15,280 nucleotides of DNA from Rhizophlyctis rosea (Eukaryota > Chytridiomycota > Chytridiomycetes > Rhizophlyctidales > Rhizophlyctidaceae). The stretch covers positions 1-15,280 of the forward strand of contig JADGJC010000597.1 in assembly GCA_027596075.1 (NCBI GenBank), read 5' to 3'. The position numbers and the translations under genes are program-made. Of the stretch, positions 1 to 8,235 are shown in pieces. The notes beneath the pieces are model-generated. The model had not been told where the DNA came from, searched no databases, and saw only the letters and a program-made list of their open reading frames with translations. Position 1 is the stretch's first letter, and every line of letters starts with the position of its first letter.

Positions 1-206
1 TGCTTAACCCCGGTCGACAATAGACGTCCGTCAACTTGATCGTGATGATCAGAACCCTTGGAATCGCAAGTTTCCGAGGTTTTGGACGTTTCACCAATCA
101 CGGCGGTGGCGGTGTCAAAAGTGGCTTTTTTGTGGCGTCGCTGTGCTTCCGCCACGTTTACCTCGTAGGCCGTGCCTCCGATTCTAACACTACATATTTG
201 AAACAT
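1..206 (-). CDS. Possible 5' end of an unknown gene, cut by the window edge
   Basis: Reading the minus strand from an ATG at 206-204, the frame stays open for 68 codons to the window edge. An in-frame TGA lies a few codons upstream, so this is the first possible start. The predicted N-terminus begins MFQICSVRIGGTAYEVNVAE and then becomes polar, rich in Thr, Ser, Lys, His and Asp. I see no signal peptide, membrane segment or recognisable motif, and I do not recognise the family. Support is limited to the open frame and a protein-like composition; an intron could also end it inside the window. It could be a chance open frame, since 68 codons is short. Confidence 0.4.
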   Translation of the reverse strand, partial: MFQICSVRIGGTAYEVNVAEAQRRHKKATFDTATAVIGETSKTSETCDSKGSDHHDQVDGRLLSTGVK

Positions 207-1035
207 AACGCGTAATGTTACATCACATCACAACATCGCAACAGCGTTCGACATCGGTTGCGGCGAATACTTGTTGGGGCTTCGATTTGCTGCTACCTAA
301 GCGGACATGACCAGATGTGGTCGACGGGGGTGTTTGACTCTGTTGCAGCACTGAGGAATATGCGGGAGCACAGGCGACACCCAATCATATTCGTTTCTTA
401 TCATATGACGTCCTGCTCATTAGTTGATTGGAAAAATAGTTGTTTTTTGTCTTAAGGCTTCAGGAGCATCTCGACATGTGGTGGAGTGCCGTATTTGCTT
501 CATTTAGCCAGTTTGACTTTAATCGCATGAGTGGGCGTGAGTTAGTGGTGGCTGTGCACGAAGTGGATATACTTTGGGCTTCGGCCTAGTTCCAAGAATA
601 CTTCGTCTTTTTCGTGTTGTAAATGTTTATCACTATAGTTCCCGTTAATGTCCGCAACTAGGGAATTGCTGTTCAGCTTCCCGGCAGTCCTTTCAGCGGC
701 AACACTGAGGCTTGATAAGTCCAGAATCAGTTAGTATAGCCAGTAGGACGGAATAGTAGAATAACCAGTAGTCAATGCCAGTACTCTTTTCTAGTTTTAG
801 TAATGATTGATCGCACCATCTGTATCTGTGTGCCCAGAAAACCTTGGCAGAATTCTTTGAGCCAGTTTTTACTGCCAGCTCGTCTAGAAAATGCCCCTGA
901 GTTTGTTATCTCTCAAACTTTGGAGGTATTATATCGAAGTTTACCTGCACCCTTCAAGTTGCCCGTGTTCGAGATAGCTAGAACTGACTTAGCACTTTTG
1001 CATCATACATCCGTCCCGTCTACCCTGATTATTCC

Positions 1036-1125
1036 GTCCGTCCCCTTCATTCCGTTTGTCCCAATTATCTTGTCCGTCCCGTTCATCCTCTCCGTCCTGC
1101 TTAACCGTCAGTCTTGTTAGTCCTG
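1036..1125. repeat. Degenerate 18-bp tandem repeat (minisatellite), about five copies
   Basis: Five consecutive 18-nt units start at 1036, 1054, 1072, 1090 and 1108. The core resembles GTCCGTCCCNTTCATYCC; units 1 and 3 are the most alike and the last two are weak. The top strand is almost purine-free. The repeat lies in a plus-strand open frame (803-1120), where it would encode a hydrophobic Val/Pro/Ile/Phe pattern. That is more likely a by-product of the repeat than a real membrane segment. Confidence 0.6.
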
Positions 1126-1280
1126 TTAGTCCCGTCAGAGTGTTGGCCTTTGACACTTCTCTTTTGAGGCCGTTTCATACGGAATCAATGCATCACACCC
1201 GCAAACTGGCTTGGAGCATTGCGATTCAGCCAAACAGGGAAACCACTGCAAGCGCGCTGATCGTTACCCGCCTCCGGTTG

Positions 1281-1360
1281 CAATTGAATCAAAACAAGCA
1301 GGCGCCACCATGACGATAGAAAAGCGCCACGTTGTGCCTTTTGTGTCTCTTTCTGGGGTG
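1281..1360 (+). repeat. Diverged direct repeat, copy 1
   Basis: This copy starts with CAATTGAA, contains GCAGGCGCCA, then AAAGCGCCAC.TTGTGCC and TTGTGTCTCT, and ends in a G-rich GGGGTG. The same blocks recur in the same order in copy 2 at 1463-1552. Copy 2 has about ten extra bases between the GGCGCCA and AAAGCGCCAC blocks. The conserved blocks do not encode the same peptide in a shared open frame, so this looks like an old non-coding duplication or a fragment of a dispersed repeat. Confidence 0.6.
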
Positions 1361-1462
1361 ACCAGACACCCACCTGCAACGCGTGCTGACTCGGAGCCTC
1401 GCAATTCAATAAAAAGAAGGAAGGAAACGTGAGCACCACAGATTCCGAAGCGCCGCCACTTC

Positions 1463-1552
1463 CAATTGAACCAAAAATGGCAGGCGCCATCACCGAGGCG
1501 TTCCCATGAAGGAAAGCGCCACCTTGTGCCTCTTGTGTCTCTATGTCGGGTG
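1463..1552 (+). repeat. Diverged direct repeat, copy 2
   Basis: Second copy of the element at 1281-1360, sharing the blocks CAATTGAA, GGCAGGCGCCAT, GAAAGCGCCACCTTGTGCC, CTTGTGTCTCT and a final GGGTGGGG. Its centre is about 185 bp from that of copy 1. The stretch between the copies (1361-1462) also contains 'GAAGCGCCGCCACT', which echoes part of the unit. Confidence 0.6.
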
Positions 1553-2054
1553 GGGATTAATTAGGAGGATCAGGCGTTGGGAAGGGATGAAGTTAAAGGG
1601 GGTAAGAGTGTTTTTTGGGGGGAGAGAACTGTATTGAATGCTTCACACAATGGGGAGGGTGATTGATTGCTCTCTTTCTAAAGACCTTGACACTGCTAGC
1701 AAAACGAGTATTCAATACACCACCCTCAGTAACATAAGCAGCACTACTATTATCACGACACAATACTCTGCTTCAACCTATTTTTTGCTCATTCACTGGC
1801 CCATTGTTTTCAATGTTGCAAGCAGGTGTCAATATGCGTAACGGAGATAGTGTTGAAAGTTTCAGCCTAAAACACGTGATACTGGCCGTACCCGTGTTTC
1901 CTGGCTCCTATTATCGCAAGCCACGACCCAGATTCAGCTAAAACCGCACAATTCTGACAATACTGCTGCGACAACAAACTACATGTTTTGTGTGTTGCTG
2001 ACGGACGGTATGTTTCTTCATGTTTTCTCGTCCAGCTCGTAAAATGATTAACTG

Positions 2055-2712
2055 ATGAACTCACCCGCGCTCGTTTTTTTCGCGGACGTGCGCAACCGAT
2101 GGCCACCGACAACTCCACTTCCAGATGGTGCTGCCCGGCCGTTTGCACTGCTTGAGCTTCGTCACCGGGTTAAAACGGTCTCTCGGTTTGAACGGCTTGC
2201 CTCTGTGCAGGAGCAGGTCATCCAGCACGAGGACTCCCGTGCTGTTCTTTCCCGTGGACTGTTCCTTTCGTATGAGGCTAAGAGCACTTCTCTTGCCAGA
2301 ATGTTTGGAGCAAGAACGGCTTTTGTACTACAGGCCAACGACTAAAACTCCCGCCTTCACCCATAAGCACGGTGCCGGCGCACTCATGTTCTGTGCGTCA
2401 ACCAGCGGGCGGTACACTTGTGTTGCAACGGCACTTCCTCTGTCTGTCCGCATCCGCCTCTTCCGTTTGCGAAATTGTTCCTGGTCGATTATCCTCCCCA
2501 CATGCTCGCAGAGCTGAACCCGAGAGATCCGCCACGAGAAGGGAAGGCAAGGCAAGGCCCATGGCGCACGGAAACGGCGTGCGCAATGCAGAAATATTTG
2601 GGCCACAGAACCCGAGAAGCTTCAAAATAGATGTTCCAATCCACAAACCATGCCAGGTCCATGCGTGCAGTCTTCTCTGATCGGGCTGATATATATGTCC
2701 CATCCTACACAA
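2055..2712. other. GC-richer patch with overlapping short open frames, no gene called
   Basis: Open frames of 92-130 codons overlap here on both strands, denser than in the rest of the left intergenic stretch. The most protein-like is a 96-codon plus frame from 2055 to 2345, rich in Arg, Leu, Glu and Val with few low-complexity runs. None shows a motif I recognise, and no intron joins suggested themselves. It could be the remains of a gene or mobile element, a small hypothetical gene, or chance. Confidence 0.3.
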
Positions 2713-2880
2713 GGATACAAATCATAAACAATATCTCCAAAATACCAATATAATACAACAAAAAATGCCCGCCTATCTCTTTCGAACATAACATCATCAA
2801 AATCCCTACGCCACACACATAAAACACCCACCGAGCAGAACCCCAACCCCTTCCCTCTCTCCGCCCCATCCCCCTCCTCA

Positions 2881-5800
2881 TCAATTCCTCACGTCAACCA
2901 CCACACCCCCCCTCTTCTTCTTCAACGCCCTCGCAACCTTCCTCGCAGCATCAACGCCCCCAACCCCATCCTGCTGCGTCCCCCAACTCACATCCATAAC
3001 CCCCAACTGCCCCCGCCTCGCCCGGGAAGACACTCTCGGTGACGACCGGACAAACGGCGCATAATGAAGATAGTTGTAGAGCATTGCGGAGTGTTTGAGG
3101 ATCAGGTTTAGGGGGAGGGAGTAGAGGAGCGGGTAGAGGACTGTTATTTCGGGGGGGACGTGGAGGAGGGGTGGGGTTTGGGGTTCGGTGGTGGATGGGT
3201 TGAGGGGGTCGGACGGTGCAGGGCGGATAGGGGGTGTGCGAGCAAAGACTAGGAGGTGGACGATTGTGAAGATCAAGTTTTGAATTGCGATGCAGCAGAT
3301 GGCGAGGATGCCTGTTGTTTGGTAGTTGGTAGGACGTGTTAGATCAAACGCGAAAAGCGTCCATCAAAAACGCATATCCACCCACACTCACCCATACTCT
3401 TCAAACCCCCCAACAAAACCCCACTCAAAATCGCAATAGCAATAATCACGAAATCGTTGACGATTCCCACAACACAATCCAACGCGCACAGTTTCGCGAA
3501 CCAGGTGTGCCAATGTGAAAGTTTCTGTCTATGAATTGCCATGTTCCAGAACTTCGGGAGGAAACGGTGACGTGCTACTTCCCAGGATCGAGCGCGTTGG
3601 TAGAATAGTGAAGGTTCGCCGCAGGAACATGGTGTGAAGTGTTTCCACCTGTGTGGCGGGTTTATGTTTAATCATTTCAATCCATGCGGACCGCAAAAAA
3701 TGAAAAACGCAGCAAGACCGCCGGCAGAGTCAAAACTTACATCATCCTAGGAAACAAATCCCTCCCATGCAAAACACAAGTCGGCACCACCGTCCCCACA
3801 CACCAAGGCGCAACTCCAATTCTATAATCCCCCTTATGAACCTCAAAAGGATTCAAAAAGCTTCCTTCCCCATACATAGAATGCAAAATCAAGCCCATTT
3901 GCAAATCGTCTCCTCTAAACATCGTGTCATGGCGACTCAACACGTCCAGCAGGATGTGCGCCCGCCAGGTGGAGATACAGCCTGATGGGAAGAATGTTGT
4001 GGAGAGGCGGGCTTGAGCGACTTTCATGAACATCGAGACGAGGTATTCGTGATTTTGGAAGTGTTGGAGGAGGGTGGAGTGTGTGGAGGAGGAGGCGAGG
4101 ATGGGGTAGGCGTAGCAGTGGGTTGTAGGGTTTTTGTGGAAGAGGTTGAGGATGTGGAGTTCTGACCAGTTGTCTGGGGGTAGACGACGTCAATTTCGGT
4201 TTGGAGAGGTTGCTTCAAGGGTTGATGAACCCACACTCACCCGGCAAAAACGTATCATCATCCAACAACGTAACAAACTCAATCTGACTCCCCAAATACG
4301 CCAAACTATTCAACACGCTAAACTGTGCCAAGTTCTTACTCCCCTCTCTCAAAACCCCCACATTAATCCCCTTCCCACTAACGCGAGCATAGTCCGGGTG
4401 CGTGGCGTTGTACTCGGCCGTCAGACGTTCGGCGAGGGCACGTGTTGCGGCGATTTCTTCTTGTGATGAACCGTTGTCCGCGATGAAGATTGATCGGGGG
4501 GAGATGATGCGGAGGAGGGAGGGGAGAGTGATTGCGAGGACTTCGGAGGAGTTGTGGGAGGCTATGACTGTGTTGTGGGAGGTAAGAGTTCGGGAGGTGA
4601 GATTTTTGTGGATTATGAGGAAAGGCAGTCGCCGAGTAAGATCTGAGGGGGCAAGAACAACATGCGCCACTCCGGAAATACTCACTGCACGCATGTCGCA
4701 TCCCCTCATATCCAGTCCAATCCCCCGTACCGGCACTCCAAGACGTCAACTCCGCCAAAGACTTGTTCGCCTTCACCTTCCGTGCGCGCTCCTCACCGTC
4801 GAGATTGAGACTAGACGGGACTGACTCGACAACTATCGTGGGGCTGGAACGACCCGACTCGGGAGTGGACGACCTTTCAGAGGAGGAGAGGGACTCTCGA
4901 GAGGGTGTGCTGAGACGGTCAAGGAATGCAGAGGACCAGGTAAAGTCCCTGCGTGCTGCGCGTGCGGGGAAGGGAGTGAGTGGAGAATCCGGGGTTGTGT
5001 CAACGGATGTTGGTGTTGGTAGGCTACAATCGTCAGGTAGAACAAATGTAACCGCGCTCGCAAGAGACGTAATAGAAGGTGATCTAATTCGTGCAACATC
5101 ATCAACAAGCTCAGGGAAAACGGCTACGTTGCCAGCAAACGTATTTTGACGAGCACTGTTATGACGGGCAAGCTGATTCAATGTCAGAGAACGTTGCGGT
5201 CTAACGGAATGGTGAGTAAAAGACTTGCTTCTTCCTCGGGGTTGTTGTTTGTTTAGAAGGGGGATTTCGCCGCCTTGTTGGAGGGCTGTGACCGTGGATT
5301 CTGTCAAGGTGGTGCTCGGGGAGGCTTCGACTACGATTGGACGGATCGCGTTGGATTGGCCATGGGAGATGGAGCGGATGCGTTGTACGATCGAGCGTTT
5401 GCGAGTGAGTGGTGCGTCTTCGACGGTTAGGGAGCGGCCGAGGGGTTTTTCGGGTAACATAGAAGGTGAAAGTCTTTCGGGATGCGTCCAATGCAAAGAG
5501 CAGGGGTCTGCGCGTTGGGGTGTGTTGGGTATGCCGTTAAGTGGGATGGACATGAAGAAGAGAATTGATATCTGCTTACCATCAAACTTCTCACTCCCAT
5601 CCTCTACCGCAACTCTCAAACTTCCAATCCGTCTCAACCGATTCTCCACCACACTCCTCCGACCCAAGGTACTACTCAATGTCTCCACTGGCATCTCCGG
5701 CGTTGACAAGTCTTCAAGATTGATCTCCTCTTCGTCGGGTTCGACTGGCCATTTTGTGATGAAGCTTAGGCCGAGTAGGATAAACATCTCGCGATTGATG

Positions 5801-6423
5801 CTGATGAAGAAGGCAAGGAAGGTCCAGAAGGTGAGATTTGTAAAGTCGGACTGGAAGGTCGCGAGCCAGTAGTGCCAGAGACGTGTGGAGAGGGTGTCGG
5901 ATGGGAGTGTTGTGGGAGTGGCACGTATGGCAAGGTATGGCCAGAGAACGAGGCCCGTGAGGAGGATCCATGAAAGAATTGCCTCTCTGAAGTTGGAAGG
6001 TAGAAGTGGGATTAGTTTCATGGTTTTTCAGAAATCAGCCGGGCCCTCCACCCAATGTAAATAAACACGGAGACAAAAAAAATAAATAAACAAAAACGAG
6101 ATGAAGTAAACAAACCCTCTCCACATCCCGTCGCCCTCACCGCAGTCCCCAAATCCCCATTATCAAACTCACTTGAGCAGCATCCTAATGCGAGGCTCAT
6201 CGCTCGGTGCATCTTTGAGGTGTGTGTGAAGTCGACCATCGGAATTTGCCATGCGTAATCTCCATCTTCGCATGATCCAAGCATTTCTTGATTGTTGAGC
6301 TATGCCCAGGAAGAGAGCACCAGCGATGTGAATGATGAGGATAATGTAGCACGCGACCACGAAGTGGAAATAGAAGCGAGGGGTGGTGGATGGATCGAAG
6401 GAAGATGGAGATGGAGATGGCAT
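2881..6423 (-). CDS. Membrane glycosyltransferase, family GT2 (polysaccharide synthase-like)
   Basis: Seven exons, join complement: 6423-6173, 5986-5580, 5507-4686, 4642-4241, 4173-3741, 3648-3392, 3311-2881. The total of 3003 nt gives 1000 residues and a TGA stop. The six introns are 186, 72, 43, 67, 92 and 80 nt, with GTGAGT, GTAAGC or GTAAGT donors. N-terminal membrane segments lie at about 17-42, 86-104 and 135-160. A Ser/Thr/Pro/Arg-rich, probably disordered stretch covers about 163-480. The catalytic GT2 domain follows, with VIASHN (519-524), ADNGS (548-552), the metal/UDP-sugar site DDD (621-623), GDD (715-717, base-region equivalent of GED/TED) and QRARSW (789-794, the QxxRW motif). 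C-terminal membrane segments are at about 821-850, 858-881 and 914-930, followed by SWGT (966-969), as in chitin and related synthases. The expected role is processive transfer of a nucleotide-sugar to a growing polysaccharide and its export across the plasma membrane. The product cannot be told from sequence; it resembles conserved fungal GT2 enzymes of the non-chitin-synthase type. The ATG at 6423 is preceded by CACC. The 72-nt intron is a multiple of three without an in-frame stop, so retention would add 24 residues. Confidence 0.88.
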
Positions 6424-7565
6424 GGTGGAATGATGCAGAGAACCACTGTGGGTACATATGGACTGGTTGACGATTGAGACTGGAGGCCCCGCGGCGACAC
6501 GGCGGGCAAATCCCGTTGGTAAGGTTAGGGAATCTTCCTTCTTTAATGTGTTTGGAAGAATGGAAATGTTCGTTGTGAGGATGTTTGTGAGTTCGAGTTG
6601 ACAAGGTAGAGATCTCGAATGAGGGATGGGTGGGATGGCTTTGAAGTGCCGGCCAGGTCGTCGTCACACAATTCACACAGCCAAGGTTGGTAGGCTGTGA
6701 TTGCATTGGGGGCAAGCGGGCAGTTTTATTTTTAGTGTTTTTTGAGTGTGTAGGTGTTTTTTTTCTGGGTCTCAACTTTGCAAGGGATTTGTCCACCGGG
6801 TCGAGGTAAGTGTCAAAATGTTGCCGAACTTGCGTGCATTGGGTCTTTGGGTGCGCCCCATACAGGCTATACAATCAATTACGCAAAGGTTATTACTTTC
6901 CTCGCGATTGCGACTGGGTGTCAGCCTGCGGGTGGTGGCGATTTGGCAATCCCCAAGGTGGTGGAGGAGGGTGGAACCATGGAAAAGCGTGGGATGCCTC
7001 CGGTGCCTCCGATGCGGACCCGACCCGGAGCCGAGATCACGGATCAACCCGGCAACTTGGTCCAAATGGGGTGACGAGTAGCCAATAGTCCCCTAGGTTC
7101 CCACACACAAGCACACACAAGCCATCCTTTTAAACTCGGGCTTAGGCTTTCAGACTCACTAAGACGCCCACGCGTCACTGAGTTGGTAACACTGGAAATG
7201 GCCCAACCCCACTTTAGCCGCAGTGGGCAGTAGCAACCAACCAACCCTGCCCTTCACCTCAAATCTTACACATCGCTCTAGATTGTGGTCATCGTGTTCA
7301 TCTACTGTAATGCTACACGCCTGGGCGCATCAGCCCAATTTCCCTTGCTTCTCCTCATCAGTGCTTTGAACTTGCATATTGCAAGGTCGCGAAGCGGAGA
7401 TCTCCTTTTTCCCCAATAATCCCTTTCGGTGGCCGCCACCAGCCCGCCTTCGCCTGAATGCGGTACGGCACCAGGTAAACACATTCGCGTTTGGGTCCTG
7501 ACTCTAACTCCTTTGGTGTATGCTTAGCTGTGGTGTGGCCACTGGCCCGTGGGACTATTTTACCG

Positions 7566-7581
7566 GGCAGGCAGGCAGGCA
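7566..7581. repeat. Tetranucleotide microsatellite (GGCA)4
   Basis: Four perfect copies of GGCA in the divergent intergenic region. It is too short to suggest a function, but it could vary in length between strains. Confidence 0.7.
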
Positions 7582-7863
7582 GACGCGTTGATGTTGGTGG
7601 CTGAGGGTTCGTTTGCCTCGCTTGGAAAGCTTGGATTGCTTTGTCGGATGTCCGCCTCCGCTTATGCATCACCTAAGCCTCGGAAAAGTGTTCAACAATT
7701 TATTTTGCACTGTGCGCTATTTTTCGTGCACGTTGCGACTATGCATGCCTACACGGTCCATTGTTTCTGTCCGTAATCATCCGGGCCTGATGGGGGGCCC
7801 AGACAACAGATGGTCACATCCTGCGTACTACCTTATACGCCCATCATCTACTTTATCTTGGGG

Positions 7864-7904
7864 AGGGGGACTTGAAAGGGGAGCAGCCCCAGCAGGGGGA
7901 GGGG
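7864..7904 (+). promoter_or_regulatory. Cluster of four AGGGG pentamers (STRE-like) upstream of the oxidase
   Basis: AGGGG occurs at 7864, 7877, 7894 and 7900, all on the plus strand, about 330-370 bp before the oxidase start codon. In Saccharomyces AGGGG is the stress response element bound by Msn2/Msn4-type zinc fingers, and related sites occur in other fungi. Four copies in 41 bp is striking, but the local sequence is simply G-rich, so function is inference. Confidence 0.3.
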
Positions 7905-8194
7905 AAAATGAACCTTCAAGGCTTGGTAACAGGGCCGAGACCCCTCACGCAACAACCCACTGGAAAATCGGTAGGACGAAAAAGAAAAAACTTCAACTTT
8001 CCACACCCGCCTTCGGCCTCCACTGCAGATCAAAGACCAAACCTGCATCCTCCGGTTCACGATCCATGACTCAACACCATCCTGCAACTCTATGGGACCT
8101 TTGGTGGCATTGCTTTGACCAGCGCAGCGCACCGCCAGAGGTAAAGTCTTGAAAAGCAATTTGTCTCGCGTGTGGGAAGCCCGTCAGCATCGTC

Positions 8195-8232
8195 ATCTGC
8201 TGCTTTTTTCCCCCCCGCGTCTTTCCTGTTCA
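8195..8232 (+). promoter_or_regulatory. Pyrimidine-rich tract immediately before the oxidase start
   Basis: A C/T-rich run that includes TTTTTT followed by CCCCCCC ends a few bases before CAACA-ATG. Such CT tracts are common next to transcription starts of expressed fungal genes. It supports 8236 as the real start, but it is not a defined binding site. Confidence 0.35.
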
Positions 8233-8235
8233 ACA

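Larger units (their letters stand above)
207..2880. other. Long stretch without a convincing gene
   Basis: Some 2.7 kb lie between the left-edge open frame and the end of the glycosyltransferase gene. Short open frames of 60-130 codons occur on both strands, but none has recognisable motifs or can be linked to others by plausible introns. The stretch holds a minisatellite near 1036-1125, a diverged direct repeat at 1281-1552, and a richer patch of overlapping frames around 2055-2712, each listed separately. From about 2700 to 2880 it is probably the 3' untranslated and downstream region of the minus-strand glycosyltransferase gene. No clear AATAAA-type signal was found. Confidence 0.55.
6424..8235. 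other. Divergent intergenic region between glycosyltransferase and oxidase genes
   Basis: About 1.8 kb separates the two start codons, so it should hold both promoters and both 5' untranslated regions. Several overlapping open frames (for example 6746-7081 and 7613-8152 on plus) give Arg-, Trp-, Cys- and Pro-rich translations unlike real proteins, and I call none of them. Visible structure includes (CAAC)3 at 7234-7245, (GGCA)4 at 7566-7581, a cluster of AGGGG pentamers at 7864-7904 and a pyrimidine tract just before the oxidase start. No tRNA-like A/B boxes were seen. Confidence 0.6.

Noticed and set aside
5225..5872. 215-codon plus-strand open frame inside the glycosyltransferase gene
   Set aside because: It is the antisense shadow of exons 2-3, which carry a membrane segment and lead into the GT2 motifs.
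4378..6021. Single 547-codon reading of the glycosyltransferase middle part starting at MKLIPLLP
   Set aside because: Its start lies in an intron, before a pyrimidine-rich CAG acceptor, and its 3' end leaves the GT2 frame. Splicing at 5987 and 4685/4643 joins all membrane and catalytic segments in one frame.
6197..6874. 225-codon minus-strand open frame overlapping the glycosyltransferase start
   Set aside because: It overlaps exon 1 in another frame. The translation is rich in His, Pro, Thr and Ser with no motif, whereas the overlapping frame has a clear membrane segment that joins the catalytic exons.
6746..7088. Three overlapping plus-strand frames of 92-111 codons
   Set aside because: All three registers are open over the same bases, which points to chance lack of stops. 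The translations are Trp/Arg/Cys-rich and unlike real proteins.
7080..7260. Possible tRNA or small RNA gene in the divergent intergenic region
   Set aside because: No A-box/B-box pair or cloverleaf could be made out; only short CA- and CAAC-type simple repeats are present.
7613..8152. 179-codon plus-strand open frame upstream of the oxidase
   Set aside because: The translation is a patchwork of Gly/Pro/Arg/Lys-rich runs with no domain. It overlaps frames in other registers and lies where the oxidase promoter is expected.
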